A DNA stretch of 64,000 nt from Rhizomys pruinosus (GCA_009823505.1 VZQC01000348.1:521907-585906), one strand, 5' to 3'; positions 10,276 to 22,642 are shown, numbered from the stretch's first letter. The notes: generated by a model not told the origin, from the sequence alone. Translations and numbers: made by a program.

Positions 10276-10293
10276 GAACCACTCCTGGTACCA
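10276..10293 (-). promoter_or_regulatory. ERVL primer binding site (tRNA-Leu type)
   Basis: Immediately inside the 5' LTR, after five spacer bases, the minus strand reads TGGTACCAGGAGTGG. These 15 bases are complementary to the 3' end of tRNA-Leu(UAA), including its CCA. The L of ERVL refers to leucine. The last three of the usual 18 bases do not match. Confidence 0.88.
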
Positions 10294-10298
10294 AAATC

Positions 10299-10773
10299 TG
10301 TATTGGTCAGGGTTCTCTAAAGAAACAGAAGCAACAGGATGAATATATAGCTATATACAATTTATTGATTTGCTCACGTGACAGAGTTCAAGGAGTCCAA
10401 CAGTAGCTGTACCACATTGGAAAGGCCAAGAGAATCCAGGGAACTGCTCAGTCTGCAAGGATGGATGTCTCAGTAGTCCCAATCTAGTGCTGAAGGCCTG
10501 AATGGATTCCAGGAGATCTGCCAGTCTCAGTACACACTGGAATCCGAAAGGCTGATCACAGCAGCAAGACAAACTCACCAGATGAGAGAGGCAAGCCACA
10601 GGAGGAAAGGGGACCAGCTCCTTCTGCCATGGACTTTTATACTTCCTGCCGGCAGAAGGTAACGCCCACATTTGGGGTGGACCATCCAGGTTGACGTGGT
10701 CCAATCTAAACATCCTTTTTCTCTTATTTGTTCCTTAGTCCAGTCAAGTTGACACACAGGATTAACCATCACA
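10299..10773 (-). repeat. ERVL 5' LTR
   Basis: A 475-bp partner of 4,178-4,649. It keeps a better core promoter than the 3' copy: TATAAAA on the minus strand at 10,635-10,641, with AATAAA at 10,361-10,366. TG...CA ends are present on the minus strand. If transcribed, RNA would run leftwards into gag. Confidence 0.9.
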
Positions 10774-10779
10774 GTAAGT

Positions 10780-11130
10780 GAAGAAAATTAGAAGTGTAAT
10801 CATGGGATTTTGTCTGGTGTGGTATTTTTGCGTCACGTGTGACCTCCTCCACAAGCTGTCCTTCCCTTCTTGGCTCATCTCTAGGACTTGCCTCCTGCCT
10901 TCAGGCTGGCAGTCTCTGGGCTATGCTCCGGCAAGAAGAGGGGAGGGAATACCGCCAGAGAATACCCATAGGAAAAAAATAAGCAGACTCACACACACAT
11001 ACGTGGAGAACTGGGGAGGATAGGAACTCCGTTTATTTTCTTTCAGTGAGGTCTATATATTCAAGACTACCGTGCTTTGGGCAAGGAAGTGGGGAGCAGG
11101 CAGAAGGGAGGGGTGAGCTAACCTGGTTCT
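10780..11130 (-). mobile_element. LTR-like sequence, inverted copy of 1-570
   Basis: On the minus strand this repeats ~20-290 of the window in the same order: pyrimidine-rich sequence, TTGCCCA(A/G)AGCA, ATATATAGACCTCACTGA, AATAAA-like, then the GCCTGAAGGCAGG and GATGAGCCAA blocks. It abuts the ERVL 5' LTR, so the provirus may have inserted at its edge. LTR status is inferred from the AATAAA and the repetitive nature. Confidence 0.4.
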
Positions 11131-12050
11131 AATAATGGGGGGGGCTGCAGAACTCCGGTTGTGCAACAGGTAACTAGAGGTGTTACATTCTGCTCAATGC
11201 CTCAAGTGAAGGGGCCTGGGACTATGCAGAGATAGGGTGAGTCAAGAATCATTGTAATATCCTGAATCTTCTGGCTACAGATGACTCTGGAAGCCCACAG
11301 AGATATCAGATAACTGGAGATCTTCTTGGGAAACGTCTTACAATTTCTCACTTCAAGCCACACACAAAGTTCCATTCCCACAGGATTTCTATGAAAGAAT
11401 CAAACTATTCATTAGCATTAAGATCAATAATTTCAAGGCAAATTAGTTTAACCATAGTTATGTTATAAATTTCCTTTTTAGTCAACAGACTATATTCAGA
11501 AAAATTAGAATACTACTGTCCATAGAGGTAACTATAGGCAAAATGAAAGTGTAATTTCAGTTTACATACAATTTAAAATTAAATCAATATAAAATTCTTA
11601 TCTCAGCTGAACTAGTTACACGCTAAATAGAGACGTTAACCACCAAAATGAAACACAATCAACAGGACATTTGCAACATGAGATACAAAACTCCACTGAA
11701 AAGTATAATTCAAAGCCCCATGGCTCTAAAGATGTAAATAACAATAGTAGACTATAGGATGTCAAGTAATAATGCCATTTAGTTTTCTCAAGTAATATCA
11801 ATAAATAACCATAATAGTACTAATTAGAGATTAGTTATAATGTCATTTCCAAGTCATACTCTGTAGCAGCAATACCGGTTTTCAGCACTTTGGGCAGATT
11901 TGCTATCATGGTATATCATAGCTTTTGAAGTGCAAAAAAAGACATACTATTAATAGCTATATCATAGGGGAATTTTAATTTTAAATAACTCTATCAAGGT
12001 ATTGCTGACATACAAATGATTGTTTGGCATATACAAGCTGATAATTAAAA
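11131..12050. other. unassigned AT-rich stretch
   Basis: No repeat family, RNA gene or coding potential recognised. Confidence 0.5.
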
Positions 12051-12056
12051 ATATGT

Positions 12057-12280
12057 CTTAATTATTTTTATTTTATGTATATAAGTGCAATGCCTGCTTG
12101 TATATAAGTGCATCTTACATACACATGTGAGGAGAAATGTCTGTTGAGGTAAGAAGAGGATGGATCCCCTGCAAGTGGATTTATGGATGGTTGTTAGCCC
12201 TAATATGGGTTGGGAACTGAATCTGGGTCCTCTGCATGAACAGCCTGTGCTCTGAACTGCTGAGCCATCTCTCTAGCCCC
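12057..12280 (-). mobile_element. B2 SINE, old
   Basis: The minus strand reads GGGGCTAGAGAGATGGCTCAGCAG then a degraded B2 body and an A-rich tail. The B-box region is altered, so this copy is older than its neighbour at 12,298. Confidence 0.8.
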
Positions 12281-12283
12281 AAC

Positions 12284-12530
12284 AAAATGTTGAATTTGGG
12301 GCTGGAGAGATGGCCTAGCAGTTAAGAGCTCTGACTGCTCTTGCAGAGGACCCGGGTTCGATCTCCAGCACCCACATGGCAGCTGAGAACCATCTTTAAC
12401 TCAAGTTCCAGGGGAATTAGACACCCTCTTCTGACTTGTGGGGCATTGCAGGACACGGGTGCACAAACCTACATGCAGAGAGTACATTCATACACATAAA
12501 AAATAAATAAAAATAAAAAATGTTGAATTT
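12284..12530 (+). mobile_element. B2 SINE, short form, with TSD
   Basis: The SINE body runs from 12,298 to about 12,516 with A box (TGGCCTAGCAGTTAAGAGC) and B box (GGGTTCGATCTCC) of the internal RNA polymerase III promoter, and an (A)nTAAA tail. The 14-bp TSD AAAATGTTGAATTT (12,284-12,297 and 12,517-12,530) is exact. It lacks the 17-bp internal duplication. Confidence 0.92.
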
Positions 12531-13545
12531 AAGAGGTATGATTCTTGGACATTATCACCAAAATCTATGCTGTAAGCTTATTGTTCACTCCCAGACATTT
12601 CATATCCCTTTTGTGTAGGTACTTTCTCTGAACTGAAATAGAATTATTCCCTCCTGAAAGAAGGAAGGGGATATAAAATTGTCAGAAAGTAAATAGGACA
12701 TTCACAAGGCTACTGATAAAGGTTGTATGAACAGTGCCAATTTCTGTTGAGAAGAGATTGTGTGTTGTCATCTGATTTACCTAAACGTTATAAAGTGATA
12801 TCCATGGATGCAGTTTACAATCCTTGCCACCAGTTCTCTGGTGGATTCTTTGGTGAAGAACTGCATTAAGCCTTCCATGTTCCTATAAGAAACTCCTTGT
12901 CCATTCTCCTGTCAGTAACCACAGTATACTTATGATTTGCTAAGCAGGACCTTATAAAATAAAATTATGAGGTGACATAATTTCGTTGTTCTGTTGTCAC
13001 TGCCCTCTTGGGGGTGAATAGATGTTTGTTCACCCCCCCCCCCAACACACACATACCAGGAAAAGTCACACACCACCACCTTGTTTATCATTTAACGTGT
13101 GTGAAACCGTAAAATATCCCTCTTGATAAATTCTTAAGCACAGAATATGGTGTAAGGACTGCTGGTTTTATTCTACAGGACAGACTTCTAGACATTACTC
13201 ATCTTATGTAGCTCAGACATTGCAACGATTGATACTTATGTTCATTTTTCCTTCACCCATGTCCCTTCTGACTATAGTATATTCTGTGCTTCTATGAGTT
13301 TCTTTACTTTCAATTACTCATATAAATTTTCTTATATAGCATTTTTCTTTATATGTCTCACTTTTTAACATAACATTCTCCATTTTCATTCATAATATTA
13401 TAATTGGAAGAATTTCCTTCTTTTTTGGAGTGTGAATAATACTCCCCGTTTTACTTATAGAATATCTGGTTTGTCCATTTACTTGTTAGTTAACACTTAA
13501 GTTACGTTCATGTCTTTGCTATTACTAGTGATGTTGCAAGTGTTA
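12531..13545. other. unassigned AT-rich stretch
   Basis: Nothing recognised apart from a homopolymer C run near 13,031-13,042. Confidence 0.5.
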
Positions 13546-13779
13546 TGTTCAGATCATGGAGACCCTGAAAGATCACCAGCACAAGCGGCCCCGGAGAGGG
13601 AAGAACAGTCCTTGATCTATGGGAATTGGGGTTTTTAAAGGGGAAAACCACGAGAGGGGAATTTTCCAGTCTTGGCATTTTGCTATTGGTTCATAGCGAC
13701 CAAGGAAGCATGATTTTTTAAACTGATTGGTTGGGGCTACCTGGGGGCTTGGCGGCACTATGCGGGGAGATTTTTTACA
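13546..13779 (-). mobile_element. solo-LTR-like GC-rich segment
   Basis: A sharp GC-richer block in AT-rich DNA. On the minus strand it runs from TGTAAAAAATC to CTGAACA (TG...CA ends). It has two CCAAT boxes (AACCAATCAG and GAACCAATAG), a TATA-like CTTTAAAAACC and a GC-rich start-site-like region, as in the U3/R of class I or II LTRs. The 5-bp flanks (TGTTA and TATTG) do not match, and I know no exact family. Confidence 0.45.
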
Positions 13780-15450
13780 TATTGTTTTCCTAAAGGCTAT
13801 AAAATATTATTCTAATGACAGTGTGTTTACACTATCCTTGTTAAAACTCATTTTCCTTTTTCTTTCTTGACATTTTTTATTTCTTTTTCTTCAGTTCTTC
13901 TTTTCTATATTCCATTCATTCTCCCCTGTTTCTTTGTTTCTATCTCCATCTCCCTCTATTTTTTTGATAATTCTGACTCCAACAAGTTTAAGGTATTTAA
14001 CTTTAGATTATATTTGTCTTTCTGTGATGAGTAGTCTTAATAAAATTTTTGGACATTTTATGTCTTATTTAAAGAAATATATATCTGATTCCTTTGCCGT
14101 TTATTAAGTAGTATCTGCTTACTTATGACAGAGGAGAATTTTCTTTAATGTTTTACAAAACAATTCTTTACCAAATTATTATGCAAGTATATCATCCTAG
14201 TTATAGCCTTCCTTATCATCTTGTTCATGCTTTTCCTTTGTTTTGTGGAAAAACTCTGATTTATTATAATCCTATTTGATTGGTTGTTTGGTTAGCTGTA
14301 TGTGTTTTTTTGTTATTACCCTGCTTATCATTAAGAAGATCCTGATTCTTCTGGCAGGACATTTTTTTTTCAGGATGTATGTTTGTATCTTCCTTCTATC
14401 TTGAGTTTATTTTGTGTAGAGTATGAAGCAATTGTCCAACATAATTATTTTTCAATTAAGCATTCAGCTTTCACAACAATATTTATTGAAGTTTATGGAG
14501 GACAAACTATTCTTATAAAAAGACCTACTTGCAAACTCTCAGACAGGAAGGATAGAAAAATAAGATGCTAAAACCTCCTAGTGGAGATTATCCAATCTTT
14601 GCTCTATCCCAGTTGAAGATCATTTGGCCACATACACATGAATTTATTTCTGTGATCTCTGTGTGAGATCCATGTTCCTTGCCAGGAGAAAAGATGGTCA
14701 TGGGAGGTCAGGAAGTTGAGGATAATTCAAGGAGTGACAAGCAGATAAAATGTACTTTATTCACCCCAGGTGAAGGTAGCTAGGTGGGCAGATGCCAGCA
14801 GGTACTCAGGCACATAATAAAAAAACACATGCTGAACACAGCCAGGCAAAGACACAGGAGTCCAGACACACAGGCATACAGAAGCCTACAGGAACACATA
14901 GGACACACAGGGAGGCAGGTGAAAGCCAAGGGCAAGGCTCCAGGCTGTGACCTCAAGGCCATGTTTCTAGAGAATCACACAAATGTAGCATTTCACCAGG
15001 AGTAGTTATTTAACAGACCATAACGCTAATTAAATTTGGAAACTCTGGAAATGTGGGATCAGCCATGCAATTCTGACTCATACACCCAGATGTTCAGTGT
15101 TAGCTGTCTCTGACCATTCCATGTAGCTAAATCAGCACCACTTTGCCTAAACATTAACTGGCCCATATGGCCTTCTGTTCCTTTTACCGGTTCTTACCAG
15201 TGTATAACACTTTTTGAGTTTAAAGCATATATAAGAGTTTTGTGCAACATAGCAATTTCTAAAATCACTCTTGGGTATAAGTATTTTCATTTTTTACTGT
15301 AACAAAAATGTTTTTAATACAAAGAATTACATTATTTCCTTTGTATTAATAAAAAGTCTTTTTAAGTAAACAATTGGCCAAACCCTAGATACAAAATTAT
15401 TTTTAGGGAGAGAAAACAGAAAACAAGAATGAATGACACCTAATATACCC
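13780..15450. other. unassigned AT-rich stretch
   Basis: No repeat or gene recognised. A CA/AC-biased part at ~14,800-14,930 creates short open frames on both strands, which I take as composition effects. Confidence 0.45.
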
Positions 15451-15451
15451 A

Positions 15452-15795
15452 GGTTTAAGGAGCCTCAATTGGGAAATTGCTTCCATTGGCCTGTGACCAT
15501 GTCTGTGGGATATTTTCTTGATGAGTGATGTTGGAGGCACCACCCACAGTGGGCAGGTTATCTATTGTATAATAAAGCAGGCTGAGCATGGGCCAACAGA
15601 GCAAGCCAGTAAGTAACATTCTTCCATAGCCTGTGCTTCAGCTCTTGCCTCTAGGTACTTTCCCTGAGTCCCTACCTTGTGCTTCCTAAGTGGTGAGCTG
15701 CGACCAGGGAGATGTAAGAGAAATAAACTCTTTCCTCCTCAAGTTGGAATTGGTCACAGAGCTTTGATACAGTGATTTAAAGGAAACTATCTCAA
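15452..15795 (+). mobile_element. ERVL/MT2-type LTR, partial
   Basis: Colinear with the LTR at 44,991-45,396, sharing GCATGGGCCA, GAGCAAGCCAGTAAG, TGTGCTTCAGCTC and AATAAACTCTTTCCTCC. The first ~30 bases are missing and the end is worn. I place it with the ERVL/MaLR LTRs from family knowledge. Confidence 0.6.
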
Positions 15796-16028
15796 GGTGT
15801 ATATTTAACAAGCAATTATACCTAGAAATTTTATAGGCATACATATACTGCAATGGTGCGACATGAACTTATCCACTTATACATTAATTGTGCAAATTGA
15901 AGTTGAAGCCTCTTTTACATTTGCAGTCTATTTACATAGCACATTAACTCAGAGAAGCAGGTACTGATGAGTCATGTATTCTCAAACATTTGTCTTCACA
16001 ATAAATTTTTCAATTAAAATATTGCAAC

Positions 16029-16166
16029 TTTTTTTTTTTGGTCTTTTTTGAGACAGGTTCTCCCTGTAGCTCTGGCTGTCCTGGAACTCACTATGTAGAC
16101 CAAGCTGGCCTTGAACTCACAAGTGCTAGGATTAAAGATTAAAGGCGTGTGCCACCACACCCAGCA
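16029..16166 (-). mobile_element. B1 SINE
   Basis: The minus-strand body has the B1 core (GAGTTCAAGGCCAGCTTGGT, then AGGACAGCC) and GAGACAGG-type sequence on the plus strand. A poly(T) run marks the tail. Flanks AAATATTGCAACT and AAATGTTTCAACT look like a diverged TSD. Confidence 0.85.
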
Positions 16167-16179
16167 AAATGTTTCAACT

Positions 16180-17465
16180 TTTGACTACAAAAAAGTCAAG
16201 ATATTTACTTCAAGTACTTATTTTAAAAATTAATTATTTTAGTCTTTGAAATATTTCAAGCAGCCACTGAAAGTCTAGAATTGAAGCAACAAGAATTATT
16301 GCAGTGTCTCTTAGCTGTTCATTAGTGTGATGTATTTCTTACCAATACCATTATTGCTAGATGCTGATTGATTGTGGTGCATGGTTTGGCCTCATTACTA
16401 GACGATTCTAATTATTTGAGGTAAATATTGGGGATTTCTTTCAGAAAGAAAATGCTAGACATGATTTAATTTCTAAATTATTTTAGATATTAAGTTAAAA
16501 GCCATTCTATAAATGGAATTATATCCATGTTTATGTCATTAACAAGTACTTAATGTCTGAAAAGTTAACTTGATATACAAGCATTTCTTAAAATTTCCTG
16601 AAGCTTATCACTAAAGGTGTAAGATTCCTATCAAATTTTGCACTTGATCTTTATTCATGGAAAGAATGGTAAGTCTAATTTGAAAACTGTGTGAAAATAG
16701 AAAATTCATTGCTATAATTAATGATCAAAAGGACAAAGAAGATAAAAGTAAAAATAAATTATTATAAAATTATTATGCACAAATCAGTGACAGACATTTG
16801 TGATATCTTATGTTAAAATTAATTTATACAAATTGAATGTTTCTTGTTCATTTTATATTACTCTAACAGAGGTGAAATCAGTACCTTACTCGTAATATAT
16901 CTGTAGGTTATTAGTAATAAGTAGTGAGTACACACTATGGTCATTGGAAGCTCATGAACTCCTTTTGTTAAGCACATAATAGATATACAGTTATAACTTT
17001 CCTAGTGTTTAACATGCTATGAAATGAAGCTTGAACACATACTTCTTCAGATGTGGCATGCATATGTTACACAAATATGGACAGATTTGAATAAAACCTC
17101 ATATGATATTACTATGAATGATATATTCAAACATAAATAAAGCTTTGCTGAATTTTAAAATTATATATTTAACTCTAAAACTATGATTACACATTATAGA
17201 ATTATTCATTTGTTCAATTCAATTTCACCATAGAAAATATATCTGTTTCTCTAGTTATAGAAATGATTAGAAACAAGTTCATAATATTCACTTGTGAATG
17301 TGGTAGACAGTAAGGAGAGAGACATTGATTTTTGAGGTAAAATGATGTCCAAAAACCCTACTTAGTACTTTTGAATTTATCATGCTCATTTTAAAAATAA
17401 GGAAACAAAACAAAACAAAGAAACAACAAGAAACTGGATCAACTACTCATGGTGCATATGTGAGT
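16180..17465. other. unassigned, very AT-rich
   Basis: Nothing recognised. Confidence 0.5.
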
Positions 17466-17468
17466 AGA

Positions 17469-17516
17469 ATATATATATATAATAGATATATAGATATAGA
17501 TATATATATATATAAT
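17469..17516. repeat. (TA)n/(GATA) microsatellite
   Basis: Interrupted TA dinucleotide run with ATAGATATAGATA interruptions, next to a partial B2 tail. Confidence 0.85.
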
Positions 17517-17632
17517 TTTATGTGTATGGTGAATTGCATGCATGTATGTAAGTGTACCATGAAATGCTCACAGAGGTCAGAAGAGGGCCTCAGATTGCCT
17601 GGAGCTGGAGTTATGGAAGGTTATTGAACAGT
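17516..17632 (-). mobile_element. B2 SINE, 3' half only
   Basis: TTTTATGTGTATG...GCATGCATGTA...GGTCAGAAGAGGGC...GGAGCTGGAGTTA is the reverse complement of a B2 3' half. The promoter half is absent. Confidence 0.75.
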
Positions 17633-17634
17633 GG

Positions 17635-17918
17635 CTGAAATGCATCACACATTTTCTTTCTGTGTCCAACAATAATATTCCCTACAGATATCATTAAATT
17701 TATCATGATGTGGATTTCTGTAGTCAATATGATGAAGACAATCAAGTACAGAAAAATGGAATCTAGATAAACCCTGCTAAGGATGCAAAGCTAAGGTTTT
17801 ATTTTATTTTTTTTTTTTGCTTTCTTATTTTTATTTTTTTTTATTTGAACAGTAAGTACACTTAGGCAATAGAAGTAAGCTTTGCATCTAGAAATAGGCA
17901 GGTAAAAATATTCATTTA
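17635..17918. other. unassigned, with T-rich tracts
   Basis: A T-rich tract at ~17,798-17,846; nothing else recognised. Confidence 0.4.
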
Positions 17919-18169
17919 AAAACTAGTTGGTGGGGGCTGGAGAGATGGCCTAGCGGTTAAGAGCACTGACTACTAATGCAGAGGACCCGGGTTCGATCCC
18001 CAGCACCCACATGGCGGCTGAGAACCATCTTTAGCTCCAGTTCCAGGGGAGTCTGACGCCCTCTTCTGACCTCCGTGGCAGCATTGCACGACACAGGTAC
18101 AGAAACCTACGTGCAGACTGTACATTCATATGCATTAAAAAATAAATATATAAATAAAACTAGTTGGTG
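17919..18169 (+). mobile_element. B2 SINE, short form, with TSD
   Basis: Complete copy with A and B boxes. Exact 14-bp TSD AAAACTAGTTGGTG at 17,919-17,932 and 18,156-18,169. Confidence 0.93.
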
Positions 18170-20430
18170 CATGTAGGTCAAATTTTTACAAAAGTAAAAG
18201 AAGTACAGCAAAGGGAATTATATCCAGAATAATTTGTAAAAACAACAACAAAAAAATTCTCACTTTCCACTGAGGATTAATAGTAGTCCTTCAAAAAGGA
18301 TTCTAATTCTTAGATTTGTAACTCACAATAAGTTATTAGTAAGTATTTTTCCAAACTTTGTGACTAAAAACTAAAAAAAAAAATCTGCTCATTATAGCTC
18401 TAGAGAAGTTTATAAACAGGGCAGTAGCTGTCACTACTGAACCCGACATCCATGAAGTGGACAAGATTGGACAAGGTTTAATTTTGTTAGTGACTAAGCC
18501 AACGATGTGACCCTTACTATGTGAAACCTGTTAAGCCATTTCATTATAATCATGTCAAAGCAGAAGGCATAGTGTGTAATAGCCTAATCTGTAAAATTAA
18601 AACATTCAATGTAAGTTATTTGGGCTTTAAGAAGTCAAGTCAATAATCTTTATTTTATAGATTTATCCCTGCATTCATTTGTTCATTCATTTAGCAAATA
18701 TATGTTAGAGAAGCTCCTACTAAATTCTGGTTACAGAGCCCAATGTCAGAAATTTAGCTGAGCATGAAATTGTTTACCAAAGTGTACCTAGAAGTGACAC
18801 TGGTGTGTCCAGCTGCAGTATCAATTTTACTTTATCACTGCCACCTACAGTTATTTATTTGGACTGTTACTTTAACTGATCCCCATTAAGGATTTTGCCA
18901 TTAATACTAATCTTGATGTATTTCCTGGTGTTTTTGGAAAACGAGTTTATGATTTTTCAACTTCTGATTATTTGCTTCCTAGGAAATTTTATTCTTCCGT
19001 GACTGTATCTTCTACCAGCTTCAGTTCCTGTCATACATGATAATGTATCAGACTCTATAATAACAATAGTTGATGTCTTTCCAGAATTTAAAATTCAAAT
19101 ATACTAATCCTAAAAATTATTGTCTGTTTTCTCATCTCAAAACCACAATTAAAATCCAATAATCTCTCAGACTGTCTAGACTATATGCCCATTGATCTTT
19201 CTAACATCAGTTAGCACTGGTCTTTCTGTTTTCTAAATCCTTCTCATACTTCTAGATTCTATTATCTAATATTGTAAGCAACTTCATGTATATGCCTTAA
19301 ACTAGATTTTATCCTTCTCTGAAAGCAATAATTCAAAATCCCATATATTCTGAGCCTTATTCAAGGTGATAAATGTGATAGAAGAAAAATTATGACCTAA
19401 ATACAGCTCACTTTATTATGAAATTATATTATTATTAATATTATTATTATTATTTTGTGGACAAATTTTTGCTGTGTTTCTCAGACTTCATTAAAACTAA
19501 TGATTTCCCATGCTCTACCCCCTGAATCCTGCCATTTCTGATTTGTACCATGATCATGATCTCAGCACAATTTAGATGAATAATTTTTAAACTCACATGT
19601 GCCTCAAATCTATCTGTAGTGATATCATATGATCCTACTTTCATTTCCTGTTTTCTCTGAAGACTTTCATGATACTTCCATTCTATTTGAAGCATCAGCA
19701 CACTATTTTTTTCTGTTCAGTGGCATGTAATGATTTTGTTTTTATTTTGTGGCAAACACAAAACTTACTAGAAAAGTGCTCTAAGTGTTCTTCCTGGCAC
19801 ATGCAAACACATCTTCCTCTGGGTTTGTGTTATTGTAATCCCCCTTGCAATTAAGGATATTGAGATTGTGCTTATAGTTAATGCCAGCTGCTTTACTTGC
19901 TACAAGATATTGATCCAGATTTTTGTCTGTGTGAATTTACTTTCCTTATCTTTTATTACCATTATACTACCATCACATCATGCAGTTGTATATGTTTATT
20001 TACCAAAAAAGGAAATGAATTCATAAAATATGCATTTATATTTCCCCATTGTATACAACAGAAAGAAAATTTAAGGCTTTTTTTCTGATATAGAAGTTGA
20101 AGCACACTCTTCTCCCTTTTCCCTTTAGAACATGTGCAGCTGCAGTGTGAAACAGCTCTGCGCATTCTGCCTCAGTGGCCAGGCCTTCTCCATATCATTG
20201 ATTTGATTTCTCACATACCTTCAGCAACTCTGTTTTGTGCTGACCAGTTACCAGTTACCATTGTTCAGTTTTCTATTATCTGCACTTATATTTTAGATGA
20301 TCAATCATTTTCACACTTATACAATGACCAAATAATTTTAATTATTATTCTCCCTAGTAGAAAAGTAAAATTGTATTTATATTTTCCCCAATGAAAGAAA
20401 TTTAAAATTATTTTTAAAAAACACACATTG
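18170..20430. other. unassigned AT-rich stretch
   Basis: 2.2 kb without a recognised repeat or gene, apart from an ATT run at ~19,427-19,456. Confidence 0.5.
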
Positions 20431-20470
20431 GGGGCTGGTGAGACGGGTCAGTGATTAAGAACACCGACTG
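20430..20470 (+). mobile_element. B2 SINE, 5' part, split by an L1
   Basis: GGGGGCTGGTGAGACGGGTC and GATTAAGAACACCGACTG are the start of a B2. Its continuation begins at 24,263. The 14 bp AAGAACACCGACTG occur at both places and are the TSD of the L1 between them. Confidence 0.85.
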
Positions 20471-21989
20471 TTTGTCCAGGAATAACCTTTCGATCCTACT
20501 AATGAAGAACAAGCAATTAGATATATAGGTATTTAAGCAGCACTAATAGTTATGGTAGGTTACTTTAGCATAGACACATGTTTGGATATGTTAATCCATG
20601 AATTACAATTTTCCCCCCTGTTAAATATGACAGGGTCTTACTGTGGCTTATAACATCTCCTAACCTGTAGAGATGTAAGTTGTGGCATCAGCATGGGTAT
20701 TCTCCAGGGGAGAGCATAGCCAATTAGATTTGGGATATAACAGGCACATGGCTGCCTCTGCTGCACAGTATTTCCAGGCAGGTGAGGTGTAGCTGGTGCT
20801 TGACGGTGGAGTTGCTTGACTCAGGGAGACCCTATTTGCTTTATTTGTTTAGTGGCCTTTGTAAACACTCTCTGGCATTGCCAGAGGCCATTTGTAAACT
20901 TGATGTGTGGTCTCAATACATCCCCCCCATGTTAACCATCAGGTATTCGGCAGCAGGGTTCTTATTGCCTCTCCTCCTGTAGGTATTCCCAACTTAAGGC
21001 AAGGAGCCCTTACCTGTGTGGGGGCCTGTGGGATTGGTCCCTGGCCAACAGTCCACCTTGGTAGAACAAACATCGCTGATGTCAGAGCAGCTGTTAATAT
21101 ATTTGCCTGAGTGCATAGCCCTAGGACTTTAGGATTATATTGGTTCTGAACTGAGAGTATCCCTTCCACGTTCCCATGTCTAGTAGTCATTAAAGAAAGC
21201 AGTTTTACCGTTTTATAAGAATTACCTCTACAATAGTGTTCTCCAATTTACAGTTGGGGAGCCCTCATCATTGTCATATTTCTCCTTGTTCTATGGGTGG
21301 GAAGGCAAGGAAGTCTCTTATATCAGAACCTTTTGGCACCTAGAAGGTAAGTTTCATTAGGACTCATTTATAACTAGTTGTTTCATGTAGGATCCACAGA
21401 GGGGGTTCGATGTTTTGGCAATCTGAGGCTTTTCTTCCTTTGAATGTTCAGACGGGTCAGCTTTTCCGTTGTCTCTTTTTGGTACATCCTACTCAATGCA
21501 AACCTGTATCTTTTCTTTCTCAGCGTTAAGTTGGTGACGTTTTGTCCTGTTGGTAACAAACAAATCTTTTCCCATAGTTAGTTTTAAGATTGAATTGCAG
21601 GGGTTTGATGAAAAGGTTTCATGTCTTTCTGTATCCCCCCCCCCTTTTTTTAGCGTATGAGTCTCCAGAAGGACAGTTGTATTATACAGTACTATAGGGT
21701 GGAGTCAAGGCACAGATTTCATCAAATCACCCCATGTTGTTTTGGGTGACATATATGATTAACTTGGGAAGCAAACTTAATTTTTACGTTAAATCATCTA
21801 AAGAGAATGCTCAAGGTGGATACTTATAAGGAAATTATAGAGAACATTTGTATGTGTCAATCCCAAAGTTCTTGCTCTACAGATTTTATCGTAAGCAAAT
21901 GTGGGACAACAGCGAATTATATCTCCATTTAATTCAGATGCAACCATTTTTATCAGATTCTGTAAACAATGTTGTTTAATATACCACAT

Positions 21990-22250
21990 GTTTACTTTTA
22001 CTTTATTTATTTATTTATTTTTATTTATTTCTGTATGTGTATCAATGTACTGTCGCATGCAGGTTTGTGCACCCGTGTCTTGCAATGCCGCGGAGGTCAG
22101 AGAGGGTCTCAGATTCCCCTGGAAACGGAGTTCTCCTAGAATTGGAGTGTCACACGGCCTTGGCCGCCTTATGGGTGCTGGGATCAAACCCGGGTCCTCT
22201 GTAAGACGGTCGGTGCTTTTTAGCCGCTAGGCCATCTCTCAGCCCTACTT
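21990..22250 (-). mobile_element. B2 SINE, long form, inside L1
   Basis: The minus-strand B2 has the 17-bp duplication and CpG-rich body but several single-base changes in otherwise fixed positions. Possible TSD: TTTACTTTTACT on the left, TTTTTACTTTTTA on the right. Confidence 0.85.
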
Positions 22251-22479
22251 TTTACTTTTTACTAAGTCCTAAAACACCATGTGTCCTGTAGACAGTGTCT
22301 AGGCGAAACTGGGTACTTGCTGAGCTCACGTTCAATTAAATATGCATTAATCGAATATATACCCGTGTCCCTCTCCCACCCATCCCCCCTTTCCAATTCA
22401 CCATTTCAGTCCATTTTCTGATGCAGTCTTTCTGTTGTTCTTTTACTATGCCTCCCTCTCCATGAGAAATATTTATATG

Positions 22480-22642
22480 GGTTGTTGGTATAGCATCCAC
22501 ATATGAGGGTCACCATTTGTCGTTTGTTTTCTGGGACTGTGTTACTTCACTAACATATTCTTCCCTCCATCCATTTACCTGCAAATTTTCATGATGTTGC
22601 CTCTTTTTACTGCCTGCATAGATTCATTGTATACATGTACCA
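22480..22642 (-). pseudogene. L1 ORF2 extreme C-terminus
   Basis: The reverse complement of TGGGACTGTGTTACTTCACT...CCATCCATTTACCTGCA...TGTACCACA corresponds to the last ~50 codons of L1 ORF2, as at 25,240-25,420, 48,540-48,700 and 58,590-58,720. Frame is lost through indels. Confidence 0.7.

Larger units (their letters stand above)
4173..10778 (-). mobile_element. ERVL (class III) endogenous provirus with target duplication
   Basis: A near-complete provirus on the minus strand: 5' LTR at 10,299-10,773, primer binding site, gag, protease, reverse transcriptase, RNase H, integrase, a degraded 3' internal region, polypurine tract, and 3' LTR at 4,178-4,649. The flanking 5 bp are GCAAG (4,173-4,177) and GTAAG (10,774-10,778), 4 of 5 identical and fitting the 5-bp duplication of ERVL. 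The protein pieces match the ERVL/MERVL type, which lacks env, and none is seen here. Every coding region carries stops or frameshifts, so it cannot make its proteins. By hand count the LTRs differ at about 26 of ~470 aligned bases (about 5-6%) plus a few small indels, implying a fairly recent insertion on a rodent neutral clock; the rate is an assumption. Confidence 0.92.
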
